From Lenzites betulinus (lineage: Eukaryota; Basidiomycota; Agaricomycetes; Polyporales; Polyporaceae), in assembly GCA_022264855.1 (NCBI GenBank), contig JABYQU010000052.1, positions 186,001-250,000 of the forward strand: a DNA stretch of 64,000 nt. The letters run 5' to 3'. The notes under the pieces were generated by a model that was given only the letters and a program-made list of their open reading frames with translations, was not told the origin of the DNA and made no database searches. Positions 53,814 to 64,000 of the stretch are shown here, piece by piece; position 1 is the first letter of the stretch; each line of letters opens with the position of its first letter. The position numbers and the translations under genes were made by a program.

Positions 53814-55861
53814 TTACATCGGCACAATCGGTGCGCTCCCCTTCTCCAGCGCCGTCCGCAAGCTGCACACAAAACCGCCTCGTCAGTCTTGCCCGCGGAG
53901 TAAGCGAGTCCGCGGAGGACATCACGCACCTGTAATCGTCGCCGTTCTGCGTGATATACCGCACCCACGGCAGTGCCTGGTACCCGCTCTTCTCCACGAT
54001 CTTCAGGTAGCGCACCTGGATGCCAGACACGGTGAAGTACGGGATCTCGTACTTGACCGTGATCGGCGCGCGCTTGTCTAGCGACTCGTGTTCTGTGGCG
54101 CCGTGCCGTTAGCAGCTGTTACACAGCAGGGAGAACGAGTAGAAAACGCGTACCGCCGCGGACGCTCGGGAGCCCAAAGTGCGCGCGCATGAGGAACTCG
54201 CGGCCGCCACCGAGCTGCTTGATCTTCCATACGAACGCGGACTTGTCGGGCACGTACTGCACACTCCCCGTCGATGCCTGTATGGGAATTCGGAGGTCAG
54301 ACCCTTCAGTGCACATCGAGTGGGGCAAGGGGGCGCACCCGGAACTTCGGCGTATCTGCGTCGTCGGGGACGGGTACATAGATCTCGACGTTGTTCGCAG
54401 TGCTGCGACGCTTAAACTGTGCCTTGCACTTCACCATATATTCTATCCTGCTCCCCTTGTGATGCTCCACCTACGTTGCCCCTCATCAGCACTTCCCCTC
54501 GCACAAAAAAGGATTATCCGGAAAGCACGGAGAACGCACCGCAGCTTCAACCCAAATGAGCGGCTTAACAGGCGTAGAGAGTCGGTAAGACATGAGTTCG
54601 AACTCGCCATCGGGCGGAATGAAGGAGATCGTGCGGTCGTTCTCAAAGCGCGACAGCCGGACGCACTGGTGGAACTTGACGTCCTCCATCTCGATCGCTT
54701 TCCCCCTCGCATCTAGCCTCGCGGGTCAGCAGACGCACTGCAAACCTCTTTCAGAGAAGAGAAGACGCACTCCGGCCTGTGCTTTCGAACATGACCTTGT
54801 CGTTGAGCCCGAGGCGGAGTTCGGGCATGCCGGAGAGGTAGCATTTCATCTTCACCGCGCCTAGAATCTCGGAGCGGACAACGTTCCCATTCGCGTTGAC
54901 GAGCAGGTTCACGCTCTCGATCACGTCGAGGAACACTTCGTTCTTGCGGTACCGGATGCCCTCCGAGCGCCATGACACAGCGTTTGTGACCGCGATTGGT
55001 GGCCGCACCTGCACCTCCAGCTTGTACGACTCCTGTGTAATGTATCTACGGATATGGGTGTGAGCGCAGGAATCAACCTGGCGTAGTTGAGGGGATGTGG
55101 GACATACTCTTGAAGAATCTTACTCTCTGTTGTTTGGGGATATCCAAAGTCCATCATCTCGTCCATGAGCTCGTAGATGATGACGAAGTTGTCGCGGATA
55201 GACTCTTCCTCGAGCTCTTTGAAGTATTCGACGAGCACCTGAACAAGACGGTGTAGGAAGAGGATAATTTCGGCGGCATTCGAGTTTCGTTTTGAGAGGG
55301 CCAGGACTGGGGAAACAGCGTAAGACCTCTGGTTTGAGCGGCGCGGACATTCGAACAGGTGGACGTGACATCATGAAGCCGGGAGCCTAATACAAGTGGC
55401 CGCTAGGCAAGCAAGACTGGCCTTGAGCATATGTGGCTCCCGGCAGGGTCAGTCTGTGGTACTTATGTGCCCCCAGAAGAGTCGGCCTGTGGGGCTGTAG
55501 GAAAGGTCTACTATAGAGACATGTACCGCCCGGACCCTACTCCTGACAGCCCGGAGGTTGTCATGCACCGAAAGTTCCTTAATATCAATTCACGAGAGTA
55601 ATGGTTCTTGCATGCGATCGCCTCTATAGCAAGTGAACACGAACAAGCGGAGGAGGACTCACGGTAGAGGTTAGAATGCCGTATGTGCATATAGTTCACG
55701 CCTTCCCTCGAGAAACACGGCGTTGCCTGCTGTCCCTCCTCTTCGAGGTCCAAGACAATTGGCAAGAAGCGTTCGATGTATGATGACGGAACATCGTCGC
55801 GATAGGAGCGTTGGATGAGGGGTTTGCCCTTGAGGTCGAGAATAGCAATCAGGCTGGCCAT
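53814..55861 (-). CDS. APM1: AP-1 clathrin adaptor complex subunit mu
   Basis: Eight exons (55861-55663, 55306-55108, 55045-54771, 54712-54540, 54470-54339, 54277-54154, 54092-53930, 53862-53814) join in phase to 437 residues. The protein begins [20 protein letters not shown] (longin-like N-domain), continues with [20 protein letters not shown] and [20 protein letters not shown], and has a full C-terminal mu homology domain: [75 protein letters not shown] and [12 protein letters not shown]. It is the medium subunit of AP-1, which recognises YxxPhi sorting signals at the trans-Golgi network and endosomes. Length is close to that of animal and yeast Apm1. The first intron is long (356 nt); the others are about 60-70 nt. 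Confidence 0.95.
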
Positions 55862-56148
55862 CGCTCAGAGTAAGCCGGGAACAGAGCCAGTCCGGAAGTT
55901 GTCACAGAGCGGCCTGCGTGATATAGGTCTGTTTAGTCTTCAGAATGTCACAGCTGCAATACCAGAGTTAGGCGAAGGAACTGGGTGGATGGAACGCAGA
56001 GCGAGCGAGACAGAGCAGTGAGCGTGAGCGGATAGCCTACGAGCGCTTGTCACGCGCAGGACGAGAGTAGGCGCTTACGCGCGCTGGATATGGGCGCGTC
56101 GGTCCGCGCGGTGGCGGGCGTGGTTTCGCGTCTCTCCCTCCGTCCACC
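55862..56148. promoter_or_regulatory. Divergent promoter region between AP-1 mu and the PQ-loop gene
   Basis: Only 287 bp separate the two start codons, so the promoters of the minus-strand AP-1 mu gene and the plus-strand PQ-loop gene must overlap or share elements. No clear TATA box is seen. Confidence 0.5.
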
Positions 56149-57720
56149 ATGTCCACCTGCGAGCCCGTATGTCCCTTTGTTGCTGGTGGTCGGTGCAAGA
56201 TTTTAACTCATATCATTTAGAACCACGATGCAGCCGCGAACGCGCTCACTGCGTTCATGTGCGTCGGCATCACTATCTCCTACATACCGCAGGTAAGTGC
56301 AGTGCCGGGCGGATTGTCTTGCGAGTGGCTCTAAACGGTTCTGCCCAGCTCTGGCGAATAATTGCAGCCAAGACCTCGGAAGGCTTTAGCCCTTGGTTCC
56401 TCCTACTAGGAAGCACCTCATCTGCCTCCGCGATGCTCAACATGTGAGCCTTTGTGCTGCTTTTCGTGATCATGAAGAGGCCCTTAATACCGGCAAGCTA
56501 GTATCGTCATGCAGTGGGGTATCATCAGATGCTGCCGAGTTCTGGTGAGCCGTAGCTTTTGACTGCTTCCGTGCAGTCATTGACTGACCTGGGTCCGCAC
56601 TATAGAGCATCGGAAGTTGTATCGAGTCCGTTGCGGGAGTATTCCAGCTTATGCTTGTGTGGGCGTTGTTCTCCGCAATGTGAGTGCACTCTTTGCCCCA
56701 TTTTAATTGCCCCGGTTCGCCTTGTCTAATGTTACCGTAAATCTTAGACTGGTGCTCTACATGATGTACTACCCACCGCACCTCAAGTACGTCGAATTGG
56801 ATGTTGACCTATCTAACAACCTCCCGCCTCAACATGTCAAGACCCATGTGAAGCACGAAGGATGGAAGCTCTCTATCACCCTTTCCTGGGTTGTCCTATT
56901 CCATATGTATGTGATCACACTATCTTGGCTCGGTCGGGCAGCTCGATGCTGACAACTCCTCATAGATCCTTCATCATCTTCATTACCATGCTTCTGCTCT
57001 CCACGAACCCCACTCCGGATACAACGGAACGCCCACGCCAGCTGCAGCTCTGGGCCACGTTCCTGGGCGTATCCTCCGCGATTCTCGCCACGCTGCAATA
57101 TGCGCCACAGATCGCACACACATTCCGCCTCAAGCTCGTCGGTGCGCTCAGTATCCCCATGATGCTCCTCCAGACCCCTGGCGCTATCCTCATGGTCCTG
57201 AGCATTGCCTTAAGGTGTGCCCAAGTCTTTGCCATCCTGACACCCCCTTTGTTAACATCAACCCTGACAGGCCTGGTACCAACTGGACCAGTACGTCCAC
57301 TCTTTACCCCCGCCGCACCTACGAGCGTGAAACTAACAGTCCATAGCGTGGATCACATACGCCGTCGCAGGTATAATGCAAGGCATCCTCCTCGTCATGT
57401 GCATTATTTTCCGCGCGCGGCAGCACAAGCACGGCCTCGACGACTTCGGGCGTCCTCTTCACTCTTCTTCCCTCTCACACGCTGCGACAGAGGACGAAGA
57501 GGCCCCGTCGCCGGTCGAGACCGCGGTGGGCGACGCGGTCGACAGTGACGTGCGGAGCGAGCACGGCGTGGACCTTGTCCCGCCCGAGCGTGACCTCCTT
57601 CTCGCGACCGCCGCAGACGCGCATGGAGAGTCGGAGGAGACGCCGTTACTGGGGAAGAAGAACACAGGGCAAAGCGGATCAGAAGGGCATGGGATCTTGT
57701 CGTGGCTCCGCCGGCGATGA
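56149..57720 (+). CDS. PQ-loop repeat membrane protein
   Basis: Nine exons (56149-56166, 56221-56292, 56349-56443, 56502-56544, 56606-56679, 56748-56906, 56966-57214, 57271-57290, 57347-57720) join in phase to 367 residues. Two PQ-loop motifs are visible: SYIPQLWRIIAAKTSEGFSP and LQYAPQIAHTFRLKLVGALS, with about seven membrane helices in total. PQ-loop proteins include vacuolar/lysosomal cationic amino acid and cystine exporters and SWEET-like carriers. A vacuolar or endomembrane role is likely but the substrate is unknown. The last 90 residues form an acidic cytosolic tail with a dileucine-like EETPLLGKK. The start exon encodes only MSTCEP; the 20-nt exon 8 encodes PGTNWT. Confidence 0.9.
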
Positions 57721-57964
57721 CCTTTCGCGCTGCCACGCAGACGATTGGAGCCCTAGGTATCTCAAGCTTGTTGCTATTGATTGATTGTGTTTTAGGGCGG
57801 GTTGGATCGGAATACATTACTTGCTGCACTGTTATTACCCCTTGAATAATCTATACACGAGAACAAGATTCTACATACAACTGGATATCAACAACGCTGC
57901 TCGACTCCACGGGACCATTACAAGCAAACACCACTCTTGCGTAGGGCACCGGGTCTTCGATATC
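57721..57964. other. Convergent spacer
   Basis: 244 bp between the PQ-loop gene (+) and the desaturase (-) stop codons. Nothing else seen. Confidence 0.6.
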
Positions 57965-60026
57965 TTACAGACCCGCAAGCTTCAGCACGTCTTCCTCTTC
58001 CTCCCTGAACTCCTCATCCTCTGCAAGACCCCTATCACGACCACCACTCGCCGCAGAGGCACCGTTCGCACTGGTACCCGAGCAATACTCGCGCACAGCC
58101 TCCCCGCGCTGGTTCTTGAAAAATACGACGTCGCCCTCGGCCTCAATGAATGTGCACTGCGTAAACGAACGCCAGAGCGCGTACAGGGTCGGCTGTGTGT
58201 CGGCATGGAAGTCAGCGACGCTTTAAAGACATGCGGGTCTGCACCGCGGCGGTGGGACGTACGGTAGAGTCGTAGCAGTAGTATTCTCCTAGGACAGGCT
58301 TGATCGCTTCAGTCACCTGGGGGAGGTTGTCTGTGCAGTTCCGGTCTGGTCAGACGGGGCCGAAACGGAGGACGAGCGCGGACGGCTCACAGAACGGTAT
58401 CGTGACGAAAAAGTGGTGCGCGACGTGGTCATGCGCGATCTGCACGTATGATACGGTGTGAGACGCGCGAGCAGGGGAGGGAAAAAGTACGTACCCCATG
58501 CCAGAAAAACCGGCCTAACCACCCGAATACTGGGCGATCTACGGTGGCGAGCGCGCCCCGCGCGAATGTCCACGACTTCTGCAGCCAAGTGTAAGCTACC
58601 ACGTCTGAAACCGGCGCGGTAACGTGTACAACCCAAACGCACCTCGCGGTAATATGGGACTGTTGGATCGCTATGCTGGAGGTATGTGAACATAACGATC
58701 CAGTTATGCGCCCACTGGCGTGTACGGAGGTCTTTCAGTGGTATGACTGGCAGGGTAATGGGCAGAACGTACAAGCCACGGAACAAAGTAGATGTTCCAC
58801 ACATGCGAGAAGCTTGTCCGGTATGACCAAACGGCAAGGAATGCCAGCATGCATCCAATAGCGACGTCAGACGCTATGATGGAGGACCCTGAGGAAACGT
58901 TGAGCGTACAGCTACAGCAGACAAGTTTGAGTATAAAAGGATGCTTACGGTCCTGTGGCTTGAATAGCTTCGAAGATGGCTTGTAATGGCTGGTCCCCGG
59001 CGGATACTTCGGGTTCCCTTTGCGGTTATGGCTGCAGAGCTCGTTAACATGTATATCGACGAATGTACGGGTCTTCACGACACATACATCAGGTACAGCT
59101 GGAATCCACTACACAGTCGAACTTCATGAGTATCACACTCATCCAGGTGCGCCACGCGAAAGACGTACAGAAACTGCCGGATGACCATCTTGAAAAGCGT
59201 GAAGAGCGGTGTCTCCTCGACGATCTCCTTGTAGTCCATCGGCGTAGCGTGCTGCGCATCGGGGAGCTTGAGATCCGCCCTCGTGAGTGGGTGGTAGGTT
59301 TCGTCCCGCGCAAGGTTATTCGCTCCTTTCTGTCGATGCACAATATTAGTATGAGGTAGCCGTGCATTGTGTGTACAGGCATACATGGTGGGAGCGGTGA
59401 GTGATGCGCCACGCAAAGTACGGAGTCAGGACCCAGGTGTGGAGGCCCATTCCCAGAACGATGTTCACCCACGCATGCGGGGAGAGCGCATCATGGCCGC
59501 ACTGAGGTGATATACGATATAAGCTTCTTGTTGTCTCTCGAATCTCTATCAATACCAACGTCTCACCTCGTGACCTGGTGGAGTGGTATGTTGTTAGCGA
59601 ATGTAGACCGTATGGACGTCCGCACTTACCCAGCGTCCACATTCCTGCAAAGGATACGCTTTGCCAGAACCAATACAGTGCCCATAGTGCCCACGACACC
59701 ACTGCCTTAAGCGGTGTGCCCAGGTCCAGAGCAGCTGCGATATTGGACGCTAACTGGTCGATACGAGTTGCGAAGACGTAGAAGAGCACGCTCAGGCCGA
59801 CATGCCTGCCGACGTAGAACAAGCTTTTCAAAGTGCTTTTCTCGAAAAGATGGCGCGGAACGGCAGCGTGCACATCTTTTATAGAAATGGTAGGAGGGAC
59901 GAATTGAGTGCGCTTCTTCCGGTCCTCGTACTCGGGCGAGTCGTACACGAGCCAGGATAAGGGCTCTACACGTCCGTCGATGTGAGTACGCTTCAAGTTG
60001 GCTTCTGGGACAGCCGATTTCGACAT
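57965..60026 (-). CDS. FAD2: Delta-12 (oleate) fatty acid desaturase
   Basis: Twelve exons join in phase: 60026-59630, 59574-59567, 59501-59385, 59329-59169, 59108-59088, 59031-58949, 58888-58773, 58714-58643, 58578-58495, 58439-58391, 58330-58263 and 58192-57965, giving 467 residues. The three histidine boxes of the membrane desaturases are complete: HECGH (134-138), HRSHH (170-174) and HVAHH (358-362). Further signatures include NPKYPPGTSHYKPSSKLFKP and WTFARGALATVDR. The enzyme inserts the second double bond into oleoyl chains in the ER to make linoleate. Exon 2 is only 8 nt and supplies the glycine before the first His box plus its His and Glu; exon 5 is 21 nt. The C-terminal extension is Gly/Ser- and Glu-rich. 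A TATA-like box lies about 70 bp upstream. Confidence 0.95.
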
Positions 60027-60094
60027 GGCTACCAAGGCTCACAAGGGGGGAGAGGATGATGGACAGCGGGGTGACTTCGTACTTTCCCAAGGTC

Positions 60095-60102
60095 TATATA
60101 TA
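60095..60102 (-). promoter_or_regulatory. TATA-like box of the desaturase gene
   Basis: A tatatata run on the minus strand, about 70 bp upstream of the start codon at 60026. Assigned by position. Confidence 0.55.
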
Positions 60103-62436
60103 CGATCGTCGTGCGCAGCGCCGGAGACGTAGTGGAGACATGCACTAGTCGCCGTGGGAGTAGCCTCGAGGAGCAGATTCCGGGGAAGACTTCTTTCGTT
60201 TCCCACTCTTGGGCAGCCCTGGACCCGTGTATCAAGACCTTGACTGATTCTCGCTATGTCTGGGTGCGGCAGCGAGCGATGTTAATTATAATGACCGCTC
60301 TGTACGTGTCGATTTGAGCTCATGTCAAAAAAGATATTCGATGAATGGGATCCGCAGGCACGAGGTGGGAACACCACTTACCAATGGAGTAAGAACTATC
60401 CGATGTGGAGAAAAGCTCGCGTCCGCTGTACAGGTGGCACATTACTGCCAAGCCTTATATCGTGATAACGCCAAGATCTTCGAGGCCTTGTTACACCGAA
60501 GTTAGTTTGTAGTGTATCTCGACTCTTGCGCCATATACAGGCTAGACCATGCGCACATCGGGGCAAGAGATATGAGCTGCCGGGGACATCCGACAACACG
60601 ACAAGCGAGGCATGTGCGGGTACACGAGGCAAACACGTGGAGGAACGGGGACGGCCGAGGATGCAGGTTAAACGCCCATGTCAGTAAGTTATTTGTTCCC
60701 TACCTTGTCTCGACATCGGCCTAATCACTCGTGGAGGTGTGTCTACGTGAAATTTGAAAGAGTCCGACATGATTGTATTGTATAGGTATGTAACCACGTT
60801 TTCTTCTTCGACTATGCATCGCCGTTCGCCTCAGCGGGTACTTTGCAGCTTGTGTCCTGACTCGAATCATGTTTGGTATCCAGTCCAAGTTCAACTTGCA
60901 GTCCATCGAAGGACGTACCTATGCGAAACAGATTTCATGAGGCCTCGTCACTAGGGAAGTGCCGCCTAGGCGGTGGGCGTAGACCTTGCGTATATTCGGA
61001 GCCATACGGCCGGAAACGCTCTGCCCTGCTCTGCCTGGACCTCCGGAGTTCCAGTGCAGGGACCGGCCGCGGCGCGCAGGAAAAACTGCTTAAATATTGG
61101 TGTTTGGGTGACCTTGCACGCAAGGTAAAGGGCTGTACGCCTTCCGACTCAATGGTGCGGCGACGGTCCGCGCAAGAAGCACACATTGTGACTTGAGCGC
61201 ACACCGCCCAGTGATATAATTGACGAAACTCAGCACTGAGCGACGCGGGACACGCCGAAAATTGGCAGCACAGCTAGCACAGGTGTTGCGAAACACATGG
61301 CTAAAATTAAGACCTTACTGCTTTGGTTGCTTCAAACAGAAATATGGGCACCGTAGGGACGCAGGTATGGGCTGGACGCGCTGTATGGCCTACTACTACC
61401 ACCGCTCATCATCTCGACAGGAGAACAGTGATGCTATGACCGCTACGACACCTGCACATCCACTCTTGCACTTACAGTCAGTGTTGGCACAGTCAGCATA
61501 CGTCCGCGGAAGACTCACGGCGACTTGCGGACTGTCGCTTGGCCGACTTGTGGGCGACTCGAGACTGTAGACTTTCCCACCGTGGATGACTGTAGGGCAC
61601 GGCTCCTGATTGGTTGAGTAGCAGCACGTGAATATATCCAGAATCTAAGCGCGACAGAGCGCCTATTTTATCTGCCTTGATCGCTCGCCACCGCCTCGAC
61701 GCTTCGCGCTGCTCTCGATGTTGTCCGCGATGTCTGCCCAGCTTTATACAATGACCAAGCAGGTTCAAGATCGCTCGAGGCGCTCGTGGTATAGACTACT
61801 GTTCTATGATCACCCGGGTTATATATGTGCAGGCCACGGGGACTGGCATAATATAATTTATTCTGCAAATACCATGATACTGAGCTGCTGCTATGTAGTA
61901 GATGCTGACGGCGCTATGAGTCCTGGCCCATCTAAATTTCCACACGCTCCTGAGGGCACAGATGCCGGTAATGCATCACGGCGGGCCATGGGCTTCGACG
62001 CAATTATTTTTTCGGACATGGAAAGAGTTGACGAAGACTTACCTGGAGCAGACATTGCATTCCCTTCGGTGCATCACATCACCCTCGACACCCTGTTTGA
62101 CTTCCAAACGGACTATTGGGGACACAATCGGCGGCGTCGAGCATGCCAGCTCTGGACGATGAACTTGCTTTATGGGAGATTCTCGACATGGATGCCGATG
62201 GGGAGGAAGTGCCGGGGGGCGGTGATGAGCAGGGATTCGATATTGATACCTTGGTTGACGGTATTCTCAGTAGCAGCTAGCCCTATTGAGAGAGTATGCA
62301 CAGAATACGGACGCGTTGACGAGCATCTCACAGAAATACACAACGGCGCCTGGTAGGAACGCTCGAGTCTCGCGCGCGGCGCGCGATGGTCCGGGAGGCG
62401 CTGCAAAAGTCATCCGGCGTGCGAAAGTCAACCGTC
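60103..62436. other. 2.3-kb intergenic region
   Basis: No convincing gene. A 46-codon plus-strand frame at 62143-62280 is listed separately. The rest contains only short frames without domain signatures. Confidence 0.4.
62143..62280 (+). CDS. Possible gene fragment: acidic C-terminal tail
   Basis: A frame starting MPALDDELALWEILDMDADG and ending DTLVDGILSSS is strongly acidic and protein-like, resembling the tail of a transcription regulator or similar protein. The same frame is open for about 11 codons upstream and then stopped. No upstream exons or domain were found, so it may be a relic or a chance frame. Confidence 0.2.
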   Translation: MPALDDELALWEILDMDADGEEVPGGGDEQGFDIDTLVDGILSSS

Positions 62437-62461
62437 GACTCGGGCGACTGTCGCCCGAGTC
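62437..62461. repeat. Perfect 11-bp hairpin
   Basis: gactcgggcga and its reverse complement flank a 3-base loop (ctg). It lies about 300 bp upstream of the sedolisin start codon, in otherwise unassigned DNA. It could be a regulator site or chance in GC-rich sequence. Confidence 0.7.
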
Positions 62462-62695
62462 CGGCGGACTGGTCAACTTGGTCAACAGCTTGCGGACTGT
62501 GCCAACACTGCTTACAGTGCGGAAAGCGCAGTACGTACTGGTGTCAGTCTGGGGGACGGCTATCTAATGCTTAACAGCCACCATCCAGCGGCGAGTCACC
62601 ATCAACCAGCATCAACCCTTCCTCTCAGGCTCGTCATCGACGAGACGCACGGGTCCGCCGGCACGCGCTAGCACGCTTCCTGACTACGGACACCA

Positions 62696-62703
62696 TATAT
62701 AAA
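62696..62703 (+). promoter_or_regulatory. TATA box of the sedolisin gene
   Basis: A consensus tatataaa lies 56 bp before the start codon at 62759, an ideal core-promoter distance for a strongly expressed fungal gene. Confidence 0.7.
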
Positions 62704-62758
62704 GGATGCCGACATACAACAAGTTCGACCTTGAGCACTCGCCATACACTCACTCAGG

Positions 62759-64000
62759 ATGCTGCTCCGCGGGTTGGTTTCTCTTGGCGCCATCTCCCTC
62801 GCGCTCGCCGCGCATACCCCAGTCAAGCGCGTCGCGCACGAGTCCCGCCGTTCTCTCCCCGCCGGATGGGCACCCACACGCCGCGCTGACCCCAACAGGG
62901 TCCTCCCGCTCAGCATCGGGCTCGTCCAGTCCAACCTCGACAATCTCGAGGAGTATCTCATGGACGTCTCCCACCCGGACTCAGCCAACTACGGTCAGCA
63001 CTGGACGCTCCAACAGGTCGCAGACACGTTCCGCCCCTCGGCGGAGTCCGTGGAGAGCGTGCACAAGTGGCTCGTCGAGGATGGGCAGATCGACGCAGAG
63101 CGGATTCGGCTCAGCCAAAGCGGCGCGTGGATCACGGCAAACGTGACCGTGGATGAGGCAGAGCAGCTGCTGGGCACGGAATACTACGTCTACAGCCACG
63201 AGGAGGGCGGGGTCGAGCACCTCGCGTGCCATGATCGCTACCATCTCCCGGCGCACGTCTCAAAACATGTGGACCTGATCACGCCTACGATACATTTCGA
63301 CAAGATGGTGAAGAAGCGTGCGACAGAGACCCTTGGCGCTGCAAAGGACATTGGCAAGGTCTTCCAGCCTCTCGTGGGAGGTGCTATCCACGTACGTCCG
63401 GCTTCTCGCTGTCTCCAGTGGTATACAAACCAGCTTACGGATTGCATCGCAGGGTATCGCCGACGAACTGGAGAATTGCGATAAGGTTATCACGCTCAGT
63501 TGCCTGCGCACTCTGTACGACTTCGTATACGAGCCCATCGCGACCAGCAAGAACACAATTGGTGTTGGTAAGTCCTGTTACCGATCATCATGCTCTCGTA
63601 AAATTGGCATCTCACATTGGTGCATCCGACAGTCGAATATACCCCGCAATCGCACATCCCGTCCGATTTCGATGTCTTCTTCGCCAACTACTCCAAGAGC
63701 CAGATCGGCGAAAGGCCCAAGCTAGTTCCCATTGATGGAGGTAAAGGACCGAGTCTCTCCCGCTGCGATCATTTGTTGATCCCACAAAGGTCTCCTTGTC
63801 CCGGGGGGCGACCCCCATGAATCTAATTTGGATCTGCAGTATGTGCTCGGCCTTATCGGCAGCAAGAAACAAGAAGTGCAGCTATACCAAGTTGGTGACG
63901 CCGTCGAAGGTCAGCTACCCATCCATTCTGGGCTTACCATGTATTCATGAAGCATGACTTTGTCAGGCGCTTCCTTCGACAACCTTTTGAACGGACTGGA
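62759..64000 (+). CDS. Sedolisin-family (S53) tripeptidyl-peptidase-like protease, 5' part
   Basis: Exons 62759-63391, 63453-63567, 63633-63740, 63790-63909 and 63967-64000 (window end) join in phase. The protein has a signal peptide (MLLRGLVSLGAISLALA) and a pro-kumamolisin prodomain of about 180 residues (for example HPDSANYGQHWTLQQVADTF and WLVEDGQIDAERIRLSQSG), then the start of the catalytic domain. VPGGDPHESNLDLQYVLGL holds the catalytic Glu296 and Asp300; the oxyanion Asp and the SGTS serine lie beyond the window. Sedolisins are secreted serine-carboxyl proteases active at acid pH that release tripeptides or cleave internally. Exon 2 between prodomain and catalytic domain (LENCDKVITLSCLRTLYDFV) shows the usual TP.CLR-like start. 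Truncated only by the window edge. Confidence 0.92.

Noticed and set aside
1..64000. CRISPR array, prophage, plasmid or prokaryotic operon
   Set aside because: The sequence is eukaryotic throughout; no direct-repeat/spacer array or bacterial gene was seen.

Overview
The window is nuclear DNA of a filamentous basidiomycete, most likely a wood-decaying Agaricomycete (Polyporales-like). The evidence is GC-rich coding sequence, genes broken by many 50-70 nt GT-AG introns (up to about 20 exons per gene), and a gene set that includes an AA9 lytic polysaccharide monooxygenase, an F-box protein, a DUF6534 membrane protein, an MCT-type MFS transporter and a sedolisin protease. No rRNA, tRNA, CRISPR array, prokaryotic operon or complete transposon was recognised. 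Exon boundaries were worked out by hand from splice signals, reading-phase continuity and family conservation.

Layout, left to right. 0-7 kb: 3' half of a mitochondrial [2Fe-2S] ferredoxin gene (-), an unrecognised single-pass membrane protein (+), a 1.07 kb inverted-repeat element, a Spo7-like phosphatase regulatory subunit (+) and a secreted AA9 LPMO (-). 7.2-13.3 kb: about 6 kb with no convincing gene, holding degenerate repeats. 13.3-19 kb: F-box protein (+) and a 12-exon MCT-type transporter (-). 20.4-26.6 kb: a segmentally duplicated block with two intact copies of a small unrecognised gene, one intact and two broken copies of a J-domain protein gene (one broken copy has a ZPR1 fragment in place of its J domain), and between them a candidate PD-(D/E)xK-type protein whose last intron ends in a (CT)n microsatellite. 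27-36.5 kb: LysM protein (-), hotdog thioesterase (+), DUF6534 seven-TM-like protein (-). 39-47.4 kb: two full-length PLP aminotransferase paralogues in inverted orientation, flanking a Ser/Pro-rich disordered protein. 49.6-53.4 kb: three unrecognised small proteins. 53.8-60 kb: a compact housekeeping cluster with AP-1 mu subunit (-), PQ-loop protein (+) and delta-12 fatty acid desaturase (-). 62.8 kb to the end: a sedolisin (S53) protease cut by the window edge.

The genes do not form an obvious pathway; they read as an ordinary basidiomycete chromosome arm. Spo7 (phosphatidate phosphatase control) and the desaturase both touch lipid metabolism, and the LPMO and protease are secreted degradative enzymes, but they lie far apart. 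The most unusual signals are the duplication block with its J-protein/ZPR1 chimera, the candidate nuclease-fold gene inside it, the inverted aminotransferase pair, the foldback-like element at 2.9-4.0 kb, and an 8-nt micro-exon that splits the first histidine box of the desaturase. Nothing here can be called a new multi-gene system from sequence alone.
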